From Bacillus sp. EAC (GTDB lineage Bacteria > Bacillota > Bacilli > Bacillales > Bacillaceae_G): 64,000 bases of DNA. Positions 1 to 8,530 of this stretch are shown here, in pieces. The stretch is from contig NZ_NCSY01000010.1 in NCBI RefSeq assembly GCF_002156875.1, positions 62,001 through 126,000 of the forward strand, given 5' to 3'. Within the stretch, counting starts at the first letter, position 1. Each line of letters opens with the position of its first letter. The position numbers and the translations under genes are program-made. The notes under the pieces are model-generated. The model did not search any database. It had not been told where the DNA came from and saw nothing but the letters and a program-made list of their open reading frames with translations.

Positions 1-285
1 ATATGTGCTTAATTCATCAACTTTCATTTTAAGTTCTGAGTTATGTTGTTTCTGTTTAGCAACATCATTCTTCACATTTTCAATTTTTATATTTGTATCA
101 AAAATTGCAGCTTGTGTACGAATTATTTTAGTCCCAATAAAGAAGCATACAAAAATAAATGACACATAAAGAATTTTTTCAAAAGTAGTAATTTTAGATT
201 GTTTCTTTTCTTTTTTCTTGATAGAAGGTCTTGGTTGCAAATCAGTAATCTGTTTTTGATTTAATTTTCTAGCCAAATTACTCAT
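1..285 (-). CDS. ftsL: Cell-division protein FtsL (partial, C-terminus outside window)
   Basis: Bitopic membrane protein of the divisome that works with DivIC/FtsB at the septum. The visible 95 codons show a basic N-terminal cytoplasmic tail with KKKEKK and KITTFEK, one membrane segment at about residues 37-52 (rich in F, I, V), then the start of an extracytoplasmic coiled coil. It starts at ATG 285 behind a GGAGG-like site, 12 bases after the rsmH stop. The mraZ-rsmH-ftsL order is that of the Bacillus dcw cluster. Identity rests on position plus this topology, because FtsL sequences diverge strongly. The gene runs off the left edge of the window. Confidence 0.85.
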   Translation of the reverse strand, partial: MSNLARKLNQKQITDLQPRPSIKKKEKKQSKITTFEKILYVSFIFVCFFIGTKIIRTQAAIFDTNIKIENVKNDVAKQKQHNSELKMKVDELSTY

Positions 286-297
286 TGGATTCCCTCC

Positions 298-1230
298 TTA
301 TAATTTTTCAGCGACTCTTAATTTCGCAGATCTAGCTCTTTTATTTGCTTCCAGTTCATTTTCAGTAGGTAAAAGAGGTTTTCTTGTTATCAATTTAAAC
401 TTCGGTTTAAATTCATCTGGAATGATTGGTAATCCAGGTGGAAGTGGTGGAAGCGAGCTTGCTTCTTTAAAAATCGTTTTACAAATGCGATCTTCTAAAG
501 AATGGAATGTAATCACACTAATTCTACCCGAAGATTTTATAAGTGTAAGTGCATCTTTTAGTGCCTCTTCAAATACACCTAGTTCATCGTTAACAGCTAT
601 ACGTATTGCTTGGAAAACTCTCTTTGCTGGATGACCACCTGTTCGTCTTGCTGCAGCTGGTATGGCATCTTTAATAATCTCAACTAATTCACCTGTTGTC
701 TCAATCGGTTTCTTTGCTCTTACTTCCTCGATTTTTCGTGCTACTTGTTTGGAGAATTTTTCTTCTCCATAACGGAAAAATATTTTTACAAGTTTTTCAT
801 ATGGCCAATCATTCACCACTTCAAAAGCTGATAAAGACTGTTCTTGATTCATTCTCATATCAAGTGGTGCATCTTGATGAAAACTGAAACCCCGTTCTGC
901 CACATCTAGTTGAGGTGAAGAAACTCCTAAATCAAATAAGATCCCATCTACTTCCTGGATTCCTAATTTATGAAGTTCTTCTTTAATATTTTTAAAATTA
1001 CTTTTTACGATCGTTAATTGATTCTCATACTGCATCAATCGTTCTTTCGCATGTCTGATCGCTGTTTCATCTTGATCAAACGCAATTAATTTTCCATTTG
1101 GAGATAATTGTGATAGTAAATACTCACTATGACCTCCACCACCAAGTGTACAATCTACATACGTACCATTTTCATTAATATTTAAGGAATCAACAGTTTC
1201 TTTTAATAAAACTGTAATATGCTCAAACAT
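298..1230 (-). CDS. rsmH: 16S rRNA (cytosine-1402-N4)-methyltransferase RsmH
   Basis: SAM-dependent methyltransferase that modifies C1402 in the decoding centre of 16S rRNA (also called MraW). The SAM-binding motif [12 protein letters not shown] lies at about residues 24-35, and the family signatures [11 protein letters not shown] and [11 protein letters not shown] are present. With the start at ATG 1230 the product is 310 residues, the usual length. An upstream in-frame GTG at 1239 overlaps the AGAGGTGA ribosome-binding site, so the ATG is preferred. It sits between mraZ and ftsL, with 12 bases to the ftsL start, and is probably cotranscribed from the mraZ promoter. Confidence 0.97.
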   Translation of the reverse strand: MFEHITVLLKETVDSLNINENGTYVDCTLGGGGHSEYLLSQLSPNGKLIAFDQDETAIRHAKERLMQYENQLTIVKSNFKNIKEELHKLGIQEVDGILFDLGVSSPQLDVAERGFSFHQDAPLDMRMNQEQSLSAFEVVNDWPYEKLVKIFFRYGEEKFSKQVARKIEEVRAKKPIETTGELVEIIKDAIPAAARRTGGHPAKRVFQAIRIAVNDELGVFEEALKDALTLIKSSGRISVITFHSLEDRICKTIFKEASSLPPLPPGLPIIPDEFKPKFKLITRKPLLPTENELEANKRARSAKLRVAEKL

Positions 1231-1311
1231 GTTGCTCACCTCTTATAATATCGGAAAAAAATTTACCAAATTAGATTGATAAATTCTTCCAAGTCAAAAA
1301 TATAGTTTAAT

Positions 1312-1743
1312 TTATAAATCAAATCCAATTAAGTTTTCTGCTAAGTCTCCAAACGACTCTTCAGACTCATTCATGTATGTATTCCAAGTTGATTGATCCC
1401 AAATCTCAATTCGATTTGTCACACCAACCACAACACATTCTTTCTCCAATTTGGCATATTGACGGAGATTAGGTGTTATATTAATTCTCCCCATCTTATC
1501 CATCTCACATTCCATTGCACCTGAAAAGAAAAATCGTGTAAATGCCCTGGCATCTTTTTTCGTTAGTGGTAGTGTTCGCAATTTATCTTCAATTACACGC
1601 CATTCGTCCAATGAATAACCAAATAAACATTGATCCAAACCTCTTGTAACGATAAAGTTTTCACCAAGCTTGTCCCGAAATTTGGAAGGAATAATCAGAC
1701 GTCCCTTTACATCGATATTATGTTGATATTCACCGATAAACAT
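1312..1743 (-). CDS. mraZ: Transcriptional regulator MraZ
   Basis: AbrB-fold DNA-binding protein encoded first in the dcw cluster, which it autoregulates in the bacteria where it has been studied. The 143-residue sequence begins [20 protein letters not shown] and has the duplicated MraZ domain, with the second DxKGR-like turn as DKMGRINI at about residues 82-89. Length and start match B. subtilis MraZ. Its ribosome-binding site GGGGGA lies within a stretch of repeated TGGGGGAAT boxes that are likely its own operator. The gene is 81 bases upstream of rsmH. Confidence 0.96.
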   Translation of the reverse strand: MFIGEYQHNIDVKGRLIIPSKFRDKLGENFIVTRGLDQCLFGYSLDEWRVIEDKLRTLPLTKKDARAFTRFFFSGAMECEMDKMGRINITPNLRQYAKLEKECVVVGVTNRIEIWDQSTWNTYMNESEESFGDLAENLIGFDL

Positions 1744-1746
1744 CCT

Positions 1747-1798
1747 ATTCCCCCACTTTCTAACACAAACTTACCACATTCCCCCACTTCTTACCACC
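1747..1798 (-). promoter_or_regulatory. Probable MraZ-box repeats upstream of mraZ
   Basis: Two exact copies of the 11-mer AGTGGGGGAAT (minus strand) lie at 1747-1757 and 1778-1788, exactly 31 bases apart, each next to a GTGGTAAG or similar GGTGG element. MraZ is known to bind arrays of short GTGGG-type repeats upstream of its own gene, so this is the expected operator. The 5' leader between the bshC terminator and mraZ is only about 80 bases, so promoter and operator must overlap here. Binding is inferred, not shown. Confidence 0.6.
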
Positions 1799-1822
1799 TT
1801 TTATAAAAAATTCTTTAAAAAA

Positions 1823-1856
1823 ACAAAAAATCCTGCTAATTAACTAGCAGGATTTA
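1823..1856 (-). terminator. Rho-independent terminator of bshC
   Basis: Minus-strand stem AAATCCTGCTA / TAGCAGGATTT with a 6-base loop, followed by a T-rich tract (the A-rich run at 1818-1830 on the plus strand). It begins 12 bases after the bshC stop codon and separates bshC from mraZ. Confidence 0.85.
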
Positions 1857-1868
1857 GTATTATCTAAT

Positions 1869-3497
1869 TTAAAGTTTTACAATTTGATGAGAGTAATCCC
1901 ATGATAATTCCAATCCACATAATTCGTGTACAAAATCAAATCCATATTTATTAATATAATACATTATATTAAGGATCCTCTCTTGTGGCTTACCATTAGG
2001 AGTAATCGAACAAATAATTCTGTCCCACTTCGCAAGTAGTTCCTCGTGTTGTTTTAAAATTGATTCGTCGATTTTTCTTTCTAAGAGCAATAATTGATCT
2101 TCTAATTTCAAAAAGTTCTTTTTAGAGAAATCAATTAAATTAGGTGTTACATTTTTAGTAACTTCTTGAAGTGGTATGTGTAACTCTTCTAATAATTTTT
2201 TAGCATTTAAAAAATCTTCTTTGTAATTCATTTTTACTTGGTCGTTTAACCACTTACTTTTCTTTTCTTCAATTGATCCTTCAAGTACTTCATCTGTATT
2301 AAGAGAGAAATCTTCTAAGGCTGAAACAATATTTCGCTCAAATAATGTAAACATATGTCTTAAAAAGACAGGCGGCATCTCTAAATTAAACACATTAAAA
2401 ATATCTTTTAACTCTGCCCAATATGCAACTTCACCAGGTCCACCTACAAAAGCTAAAGTTGGAAATAAGTATTCTTGCATGATAGGACGTGTAACAACAT
2501 TATTACTCAATAAATATGGTGATTCCTTTGCAATTTTACTTAATTCTGCTTCCGTAAAACTATAGCTTTTATTTTTAGTCTGGAATATCCCATCGGTTTC
2601 AGAGACCTCTAATAGTTGCCTGCCTTCGTTACTATGATAAAAGAGATGGATACTCTGTTCTGAAATTTGAAGTGTTTCTCCGTAACCAGCTTTAACTAAT
2701 CTACTTTTTGAATCCTTTAATACACTTCTCACAATGTCTTGCTTACAAATCATCTCAGTAAATAGTGATGCTTCAATTTTACGAACCTTCAAGTCATCAG
2801 CATCTATTAAAACTAATCCTTCTTTTTTGAACAATTTAAAAATAACTTTTGCGAAGAAATCAACATAAGTTGAAGAGTCTTCTACTATTTTATTTAGCTC
2901 AAAAACTAAGTCATTCGTAAAACTCGTTTCATCATATGTTTTGATAATTTTTTCAATCCATTTTTTCATTTCTTGTTTATCTAATACCGTTTTAGATGCA
3001 GCATGAGAATATGTTGTTTTCTGATAAAATGTTTGTTTTTTAATTTTATGATTTTCGATCGTATGTATGTGATTTATTTCATCAATATCATGATCTTCTC
3101 CAGCTATCCAAAACACTGGGACAACAGACACATTAAAATCTTGTTCATATTTTTTAGCTAATTGAATGATCGAAATAATTTTATGTATCGAATATAATGG
3201 TCCCGTTAACAAACCTGCTTGTTGTCCACCAATTACTACGAATGTGTCTTCTTTTAGTAGTTTTCTAACATTTTCATTTGATTCATCGCTAGCTTGATGT
3301 TTTTTATGAAAATGCTCTAACGCAGCTACTAAGTCACTACGGTTATATTGACGATCCATTACATGTTTAATTCTAATTTCCATTTCTTCTTTATTTAATG
3401 GATTTGCACCAAAGAAAGAAGAAATTGACTCATTTCCATTTACAAAATCATTCAGCATTTTATTCTGACTCGCTAAATGGACTTTACTAATTTGCAT
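1869..3497 (-). CDS. bshC: Bacillithiol biosynthesis cysteine-adding enzyme BshC
   Basis: Last step of bacillithiol synthesis: addition of cysteine to GlcN-malate, giving the main low-molecular-weight thiol of Bacillaceae. The product has 542 residues, close to B. subtilis BshC. Family hallmarks seen are VVIGGQQAGLLTGPLYSIHK at about residues 86-105, VFWIAGEDHDIDEI and LAFVGGPGEVAYWAELKD, which form the Rossmann-like core. A C-terminal coiled-coil region (about 455-505, LEDQLLLLERKIDESILKQ) is also typical. It lies between a small membrane protein gene and mraZ, the conserved Bacillus position. Its own terminator follows directly. Confidence 0.96.
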   Translation of the reverse strand: MQISKVHLASQNKMLNDFVNGNESISSFFGANPLNKEEMEIRIKHVMDRQYNRSDLVAALEHFHKKHQASDESNENVRKLLKEDTFVVIGGQQAGLLTGPLYSIHKIISIIQLAKKYEQDFNVSVVPVFWIAGEDHDIDEINHIHTIENHKIKKQTFYQKTTYSHAASKTVLDKQEMKKWIEKIIKTYDETSFTNDLVFELNKIVEDSSTYVDFFAKVIFKLFKKEGLVLIDADDLKVRKIEASLFTEMICKQDIVRSVLKDSKSRLVKAGYGETLQISEQSIHLFYHSNEGRQLLEVSETDGIFQTKNKSYSFTEAELSKIAKESPYLLSNNVVTRPIMQEYLFPTLAFVGGPGEVAYWAELKDIFNVFNLEMPPVFLRHMFTLFERNIVSALEDFSLNTDEVLEGSIEEKKSKWLNDQVKMNYKEDFLNAKKLLEELHIPLQEVTKNVTPNLIDFSKKNFLKLEDQLLLLERKIDESILKQHEELLAKWDRIICSITPNGKPQERILNIMYYINKYGFDFVHELCGLELSWDYSHQIVKL

Positions 3498-3523
3498 TAC
3501 GAACTTCCTCTCTCGTACTTCAA

Positions 3524-3916
3524 TTAAGCATTGTATTCAGATATTTTAAGAGCTAACCCAGCAATTAAGGTTATAAAATGAAGAATAAAAAATGATATAA
3601 ATGATATTCTCCAAAAACCTTTAAGTAACTTAAAGAATCGGATATCTCGCTTTGCTTTCCATTGAAGAATAATACTAATGAATAAGATGATTAATAATAA
3701 GTTTATTAAGATCCAACCGGTTGCCGTTGGAAAAAACATATTTAATATAAAATAGAACGAACTAATATATAGAATTGTAGAGAAATCCAACGTAAAAAGC
3801 AAAAGTTTACGCTTGTTATTTTTAAAAAACAATTTTAAAAACATATATATGAAAATTGTCGAAACGATTGGAAATTCAATTAATAATGAAATGAAGAAAA
3901 TGAAAAATTTTTCCAA
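3524..3916 (-). CDS. DUF3397-type small integral membrane protein
   Basis: Protein of 130 residues with four strongly hydrophobic segments at about 4-26, 36-61, 68-85 and 102-124, separated by short basic loops (FKNNKRK, QWKAKRD). No catalytic motif is visible. A four-TM protein of this size between panE and bshC is a conserved Bacillus arrangement annotated as DUF3397; I assign it from position and topology, so the family name should be checked. The function is unknown. It lies 6 bases after panE and 26 bases before bshC, so the three genes probably form one transcript. Confidence 0.75.
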   Translation of the reverse strand: MEKFFIFFISLLIEFPIVSTIFIYMFLKLFFKNNKRKLLLFTLDFSTILYISSFYFILNMFFPTATGWILINLLLIILFISIILQWKAKRDIRFFKLLKGFWRISFISFFILHFITLIAGLALKISEYNA

Positions 3917-3922
3917 AAAGAA

Positions 3923-4810
3923 TTACCCCTTCTTCTTCTCTAGTCCTTTAATCATATTGTACACAAGATCAATCGTTGGTACATTTATTTTTTTTTGAAT
4001 GGCGATGTTTTGAACATACCCAAGCATACTGTCGATTTCAGTTTGCCTGCCATGGAATAAATCACGATTCATAGATGAGTAATTACTGGATGTCTTTTCG
4101 CATATTTCTTCAAATTTATGCCATTCTTTTTCCTTATGTAAATCTAATACATTTGAAACTTCACTAAATAATATTTTGCTAATTTGATAAAAATAGTCAT
4201 TAGCTATTAATTCACCATTTCTTATATTAAATATAGCGGTTAAAGGGTTAATTGTACAATTAATTAAACATTTCTGACTCAATATATAAAACCAATTATT
4301 TTCAAGTAGGATAGGAAAATCGTTTGTATGTAATGTTAGTAATTGGTCCAACGCTTTAGGTTTACCTTTAACTTGGCCTATCTTAATTATTCCTTTGCCA
4401 GTATGACTAATTTCATTACCAGACTTTTTAAGTGCCCCATGTTCTACAATTCCAATAAAGCAATTTTCAACTGATAATTTTTTTACAATTTCTATATGCG
4501 ACATACCATTTTGCAAGAATATAATATGACTACCTTTATAATTATTTATTACAGGTAAAATTGTTTCTAAACTATATTGTTTCACACATACAAATAATAG
4601 ATCGAATTGATCAATCTTATTAGAAAGGAGACTAGCTTCTATCTTTATTTCAGTATCAAAATCATTTACTGATAAAATAATTCCTGATTGATTAATTAAA
4701 TTTGCTTGTTCTTTTGTTCTTGTATATAAAGTTACTTTCTGATTGTTTTGATAAAAGTATGATGCGATTAAAAGTCCAATAGCACCACCGCCAATTATAC
4801 CTATATTCAT
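3923..4810 (-). CDS. panE: 2-dehydropantoate 2-reductase (ketopantoate reductase)
   Basis: NADPH-dependent reduction of ketopantoate to pantoate in coenzyme A synthesis. The N-terminal Rossmann motif is MNIGIIGGGAIGLLIASY. The substrate and catalytic motifs are FLQNGM (conserved Asn), QKCLINCTINPLTAI (catalytic Lys) and a C-terminal GRQTEID. The likely start is ATG 4810, with GGAG six bases upstream; an earlier in-frame ATG at 4822 contains that ribosome-binding site. Bacillus genomes often carry two paralogues (panE and ylbQ); this one occupies the ylbQ-like position near ylbP. The enzyme family is certain, but which paralogue supplies pantoate is not. Confidence 0.88.
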   Translation of the reverse strand: MNIGIIGGGAIGLLIASYFYQNNQKVTLYTRTKEQANLINQSGIILSVNDFDTEIKIEASLLSNKIDQFDLLFVCVKQYSLETILPVINNYKGSHIIFLQNGMSHIEIVKKLSVENCFIGIVEHGALKKSGNEISHTGKGIIKIGQVKGKPKALDQLLTLHTNDFPILLENNWFYILSQKCLINCTINPLTAIFNIRNGELIANDYFYQISKILFSEVSNVLDLHKEKEWHKFEEICEKTSSNYSSMNRDLFHGRQTEIDSMLGYVQNIAIQKKINVPTIDLVYNMIKGLEKKKG

Positions 4811-4961
4811 ATTTTGCTCCATTCAATTTATTGATTTAATCATACGTTATAGTTACCAAAAATAATATTTAAATTGAATCATCTTTTTTTAAATTTAATT
4901 GTACGCTATAATTATATTTGAAATATTAAAAATTTACATTCTATTTAAGGGGGAGCTTTTT

Positions 4962-5366
4962 TTGAGCAACAAGATCGAACGCTTACAAATAAATTTTAAA
5001 ACACTTGAACAATTTCAGCAATTTTCAGGTTATGGTTTACAGGAACTTTCTATGTTGGAAGATCTTGAATCAAACTTAATTGACAATGAGTTCCAATCAC
5101 CTTTCTATGGTATATATTTAGGCAAAGCCCTTATTGCTCGAATGAGCTTGTATACTCATAAAGAAAACAACGAAGAAGTAATTGAGATTAACAAAATGGA
5201 AGTATTGCCATATTATCAAAAAAATGGATATGGTAAAGAACTTGTCAATTTTGCTAAATCATTCAACAAACCAATTAGAACAATCCCAAGAGCAAATTCA
5301 AACGAATTTTGGAAAAAATTAGATTTTACCGATTCTAGTTCAGAATTTGTTGTTTGGAGACCTTAA
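4962..5366 (+). CDS. ylbP: GNAT-family N-acetyltransferase YlbP
   Basis: Small GNAT-fold acetyltransferase of unknown substrate. The core acetyl-CoA region reads NKMEVLPYYQKNGYGKELVNFAKS, the motif-A pyrophosphate loop being QKNGYG. The start is TTG 4962 (product beginning MSNKIERLQINFK, 134 residues) because AAGGGGGAG lies eight bases upstream; the longer frame from 4899 adds an unrelated hydrophobic tail. It stands divergent from panE and convergent with rsfA, sharing a bidirectional terminator with it. Position beside rsfA (ylbO) matches B. subtilis ylbP. Confidence 0.85.
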   Translation: MSNKIERLQINFKTLEQFQQFSGYGLQELSMLEDLESNLIDNEFQSPFYGIYLGKALIARMSLYTHKENNEEVIEINKMEVLPYYQKNGYGKELVNFAKSFNKPIRTIPRANSNEFWKKLDFTDSSSEFVVWRP

Positions 5367-5375
5367 TATCAAACA

Positions 5376-5414
5376 AAAACACAACACCCCCAATTTGGAG
5401 GTGTTGTGTTTTTT
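5376..5414. terminator. Bidirectional terminator between ylbP and rsfA
   Basis: Stem ACACAACACC / GGTGTTGTGT with A-rich left and T-rich right flanks, lying 10 bases after the ylbP stop and at the rsfA stop. It can serve both convergent genes. Confidence 0.85.
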
Positions 5415-6015
5415 ACTCTTTTTTCACCTTAACTTTTTTTTCGTTTTTTGAGTTCGAAACATTTACAAATTTTCTTTTTTGGTCAATAAACTCAAAAAGG
5501 TTTTCGTATTCATTCTCTAACTCAATCACTTTCTCAAGTAATTGTTGCTTTTCTGCTTTTAATTGATCGATTTCTTGTCTATTTTTTATTAATTTGTTTT
5601 CAAGTGATTGAATTTCTTTTAGCGAATAATGTGAATCAACTTTTTGTCTCACATTTTCTAGAAACTCATATACATGCTCAAAAGTTAATTCTGTGCTATT
5701 TTTAGAACTTAAACTAACCTCTTCTCTTGATTGTTCGGCAACAGTCTCTGGTAATGTTTCAATTTCATCTGACTCATTTTTTGATATAGTTTGCTTTTTA
5801 CTACTATTTTTGGCATTTTCTATTTCTTCTTTATAAAACTTTCGAACATACGAATTCCATCGATAACCACACGCTGCAGCTGTTCTTGATAAAGCTTGAG
5901 CAACTATTTTAAATGCCATTAATTGAGTTGACCCATCATTTATCGATTTTAAAACTACTTCGGCTAAGTAGTTATCCTCCTCTTTGGTCCATGCATCCTG
6001 GCGATTTGCAACCAT
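5413..6015 (-). CDS. rsfA: RsfA-family prespore transcriptional regulator
   Basis: RsfA (YlbO) is a forespore regulator that adjusts part of the sigma-F regulon in B. subtilis. The N-terminal Myb/SANT-like domain is clear at about residues 1-60: RQDAWTKEEDNYLAEVVL followed by ACGYRWNSYVRKFY. A low-complexity linker follows, then a coiled coil at about 130-185 (LENKLIKNRQEIDQLKAEKQQLLEKVIELENEYE). The start is ATG 6015, seven bases behind GGAGGGG; a TTG two codons upstream is less well placed. The 200-residue length fits the family. It is evidence that the organism sporulates. Confidence 0.92.
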   Translation of the reverse strand: MVANRQDAWTKEEDNYLAEVVLKSINDGSTQLMAFKIVAQALSRTAAACGYRWNSYVRKFYKEEIENAKNSSKKQTISKNESDEIETLPETVAEQSREEVSLSSKNSTELTFEHVYEFLENVRQKVDSHYSLKEIQSLENKLIKNRQEIDQLKAEKQQLLEKVIELENEYENLFEFIDQKRKFVNVSNSKNEKKVKVKKE

Positions 6016-6091
6016 TTGCAATCCCCTCCAATTTCTTATGCATTAAGCAGATTTTACTAATTCATATGCACAAAAAAATGAAGGTAGAAGA

Positions 6092-6859
6092 TTACTTTTC
6101 CAATTTTTTTATAAATTGTTCAATATTTTTTAAATGTTCATTAGAAAACCATAACGGAATGGCCGAAATAACCTCTTCTTCCATTCTATTTTTTAAATTC
6201 CCTTGGAGCCATTTACGAATTAATATTTTCTTGTTTTGGAGGTGAATCTGGGTTGGAATACTTTTAGCCAGACTTATAAAACTTTCATTATGCAATGAAT
6301 TTAAGTCTTTAGATAGTTCTTGAACAAAGCCAATCTTCTTAGCTTGAAATGCGGTATATATATTTGAGGATGATAATAAAGTTAACCAATCTTGATCATT
6401 CATTTTCTCTTGCAATAAAGTTCCTCCACCCCAAGATGTTGGAATCCCCATTTGTCCTTGTATAAATCCAATTTTCGCATGATGACTTGCATATCTAAAA
6501 TCAAACGCACTCGCAAGCTCACACCCACCACCAAGTGCATATCCATTTATATAACAAATTGTAAGTTGAGGTAACATTGCAATTTGGTAAATTAAATCAC
6601 ACATTTTCAAATTAAAAGTTTCTAATCCATTAATATCATCTTTAAATTTATAAATTGTTTTCAAATCCCCGCCAGTACAGAAATAATTCATCCCTTCACC
6701 CGTTAAAATCACAAGCTTACTTTTTGATTTAAGGTGAATATCTTGAATAATCTCAGATAATCGAAGCGCCATATTTTCATCAATGCAATTTCCGTTTTTA
6801 GGTCTATTTAAAAAAATATAATCTATTTCATCTCGTTGATATGTAATTACTTCAGACAT
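6092..6859 (-). CDS. Crotonase-fold protein (enoyl-CoA hydratase/isomerase family), decarboxylase-like variant
   Basis: Crotonase superfamily, 255 residues from ATG 6859 (GAGGGAT six bases upstream). The CoA/oxyanion-hole segments CTGGDLKTI and GYALGGGCELASAFDFRYAS are intact. The first catalytic Glu of true hydratases is kept (GGGCEL), but the second, normally in a QPE motif, is replaced: FIQGQMGIPTSWGGGTLL. The MGIxxSWGG form resembles ethylmalonyl/methylmalonyl-CoA decarboxylase-type members better than classic hydratases. So it probably acts on an acyl-CoA, but hydration activity is doubtful. A neighbouring crotonase is common beside rsfA in relatives of B. cereus (from memory). Confidence 0.82.
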   Translation of the reverse strand: MSEVITYQRDEIDYIFLNRPKNGNCIDENMALRLSEIIQDIHLKSKSKLVILTGEGMNYFCTGGDLKTIYKFKDDINGLETFNLKMCDLIYQIAMLPQLTICYINGYALGGGCELASAFDFRYASHHAKIGFIQGQMGIPTSWGGGTLLQEKMNDQDWLTLLSSSNIYTAFQAKKIGFVQELSKDLNSLHNESFISLAKSIPTQIHLQNKKILIRKWLQGNLKNRMEEEVISAIPLWFSNEHLKNIEQFIKKLEK

Positions 6860-6945
6860 TGCCATCCCTCTCTCTATATTTCAATTATCTAATTCTTATT
6901 TTTAGGGTGTTTGCAAAAAATATTTTTGCTTTAAGTATGATCTTA

Positions 6946-7078
6946 GTTGATTTCCGTTCCAGGTTGCCCGATTCCGTGGGGCGAGCGCTGAGCCTCCTCG
7001 GCGCATTCGCGCCTATGGGGTCTCAGCGCTCGCAACTCCCACAGGAGTCTGGCATGTTCCATTCAACTGAATGTCAAA
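6946..7078. repeat. Family A intergenic repeat, most complete copy
   Basis: GC-rich island in AT-rich DNA between the crotonase gene and rpmF. It contains GTGGGGCGAGCGCTGAG, then GCCTCCTCGGCG, then the inverted GTCTCAGCGCTCGC and CCCACAGGAGTC, so it can fold into a long hairpin. Six other, mostly decayed, copies occur in this window (8.2, 15.0, 33.0, 43.5, 55.35 and 57.9 kb). The consensus resembles a short palindromic element scattered through intergenic DNA of many Bacillaceae. No coding sequence or transposase is present; an open frame crossing it is fortuitous. Confidence 0.8.
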
Positions 7079-7216
7079 CTTCGTTAAATATTTGCCTAAA
7101 AAATATCATTTAGTAATAACCAGTATTTTAATTATACTATAGGTTTTTATAATAATAAGTAGTTTCCGTGTAAAATGTTTGAAAAATTAGATAATTTAAA
7201 ATAAAAAAAGAAAAGG

Positions 7217-7246
7217 AAAAAGCACATAGTCTCCTATGTGCTTTAA
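7217..7246 (-). terminator. Terminator of the yceD-rpmF operon
   Basis: Minus-strand stem AAAGCACATAG / CTATGTGCTTT with a 4-base loop and a T-rich tail (A-run on the plus strand at 7203-7219). It lies 10 bases after the rpmF stop. Confidence 0.88.
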
Positions 7247-7255
7247 ATAATTAGC

Positions 7256-7429
7256 TTATTTGCTAAGTACTTGTTTTCCTTTGTAGTGTCCGCATGATTT
7301 ACATACGCGGTGTGCTAATGTTAATTCACTACAGTTTGGGCATTCAACCATTCCAGGTACCGCTAATTTAAAATGCGTACGACGCTTTCTTTTTACAGTT
7401 TTGGACGTTCTTCTTGCAGGTACTGCCAT
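7256..7429 (-). CDS. rpmF: 50S ribosomal protein bL32
   Basis: Structural protein of the large ribosomal subunit, 57 residues from ATG 7429, which has a perfect AAGGAGGTG eight bases upstream. The start [17 protein letters not shown] is typical. It is the zinc-binding form: CPNC at about residues 28-31 and CKSC at 41-44. It follows yceD by 55 bases, the near-universal yceD-rpmF pairing, and is followed by a strong terminator. Frames extending further upstream read into the ribosome-binding site and are not used. Confidence 0.98.
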   Translation of the reverse strand: MAVPARRTSKTVKRKRRTHFKLAVPGMVECPNCSELTLAHRVCKSCGHYKGKQVLSK

Positions 7430-7484
7430 TGATCCCACCTCCTTAAAGTGAGTTTTAGTTATGAAGCCGGTAATCCGGAACTTC

Positions 7485-8000
7485 TCAATTATCTTTTTTG
7501 TCAAAAAATTTTGCTAATCCAGCAAGTCGAGGGTCAATTTTTTGCTCTACTTCGACGTGTTCCTTAACTTCCCAATCTTTTCCAGATGTCGGTGCTGTTT
7601 CTTGACCTTCAGTATCCTCAGCAAAAACTTGCAAAGGAATTTCAGCTAAAATACATTCCTCAATCACAGGTGTTAAGTCTAACACATCACCCTCTAGGAT
7701 GTGAAAATTCTCATCTTCACTTTTCCATTCAGATGTTGTAAAAAACGTTTCTGTTGTGGTAATCGACAAAGGATATTTTACATCAACTAATGTTCTTACA
7801 CAAGGTAAAATTAAATATCCAGTTATTGTTAAATGAAACGTATATCGGTTCGTTCCAAAATCAACTCGTCCAGTAACTCGAATTGGAGAAACCTCACGTA
7901 TCTCGGAATTTCGTTCCTTTATTTGACTTACATCAATTGTCTCATCTAAATTTAAACCTTTATGTCTTAATTTCTGCAACTGGTGCACTGACCATTTCAT
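7485..8000 (-). CDS. yceD: YceD/DUF177 family protein
   Basis: Protein of 171 residues encoded directly upstream of rpmF; this family is linked to 23S rRNA accumulation in other organisms, but its biochemical role is not settled. Family features seen are an N-terminal [11 protein letters not shown], the central [20 protein letters not shown] and the C-terminal [14 protein letters not shown] motif, the DPR.A.L conserved in YceD. It starts at ATG 8000 behind GAGGTGG; the longer open frame runs back through the promoter and is not coding. A consensus sigma-A promoter lies 29-57 bases upstream. Known as YlbN in B. subtilis. Confidence 0.93.
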   Translation of the reverse strand: MKWSVHQLQKLRHKGLNLDETIDVSQIKERNSEIREVSPIRVTGRVDFGTNRYTFHLTITGYLILPCVRTLVDVKYPLSITTTETFFTTSEWKSEDENFHILEGDVLDLTPVIEECILAEIPLQVFAEDTEGQETAPTSGKDWEVKEHVEVEQKIDPRLAGLAKFFDKKDN

Positions 8001-8028
8001 AAATAACCACCTCAAGGCAACAATGAAA

Positions 8029-8057
8029 ATTATATATTCCTTATAACCATTTGTCAA
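8029..8057 (-). promoter_or_regulatory. Consensus sigma-A promoter of yceD-rpmF
   Basis: On the minus strand TTGACA (8052-8057) and TATAAT (8029-8034) are separated by exactly 17 bases, a full consensus match. The predicted transcript starts near 8022 and gives a leader of about 20 bases before yceD. Strong expression fits a ribosomal-protein operon. Confidence 0.9.
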
Positions 8058-8139
8058 TATTTTTTCTTTACAGTATAAAAAGCGAAATGCATTGGATAAA
8101 GCAGTGACAAGCATAAGATATTTTTTGGAGAAGAGAACT

Positions 8140-8300
8140 CTTATTTAACAGCTTATTTCTTGTACTCCACTATATGTTATTCTCTCTTTCGCGAGAGTCT
8201 CGTACCTTCCGCTCCAATCAAACTTCTTTTATTAAACGTTTGATTAAAAAAACTATTAAAAACGTTTTTCATTTAGAAAAGAGCCATAAAAAAATCTTCA
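8140..8300. repeat. Decayed family A repeat in the yceD-tmcAL gap
   Basis: The 470-base gap between the yceD promoter and tmcAL holds a partial family A element: GCGAGAGTCTCGTACC then TTCCGCTCCAATCAAACTT, matching the right end of the 6.95-kb and 55.4-kb copies. The left half is eroded. The remaining 8300-8510 is AT-rich; the tmcAL promoter must lie there but no convincing -35/-10 pair was found. Confidence 0.55.
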
Positions 8301-8530
8301 ATTTTATGAACAAATAACGATTGATTTCAAATACTTCGTATAAAATTTAAGACTTAAAAAGTTAAGTTTTTTAGCTAATTTACAGCTCACGTTTTTTATG
8401 TAACTCATTTAATATATTATTTTCTGCAAAAAATTACAATACAATTCACCATATGTTGCGATTTATTTCTAGAAACTGTTATTCTTAAAGTATAAAAACC
8501 AGTTTTTAGCAAATGTTGGAGGTGTTTTCC

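Noticed and set aside
6859-7113. 84-codon plus-strand frame
   Set aside because: Its C-terminal half is the family A repeat; no ribosome-binding site; low chance of being a gene.
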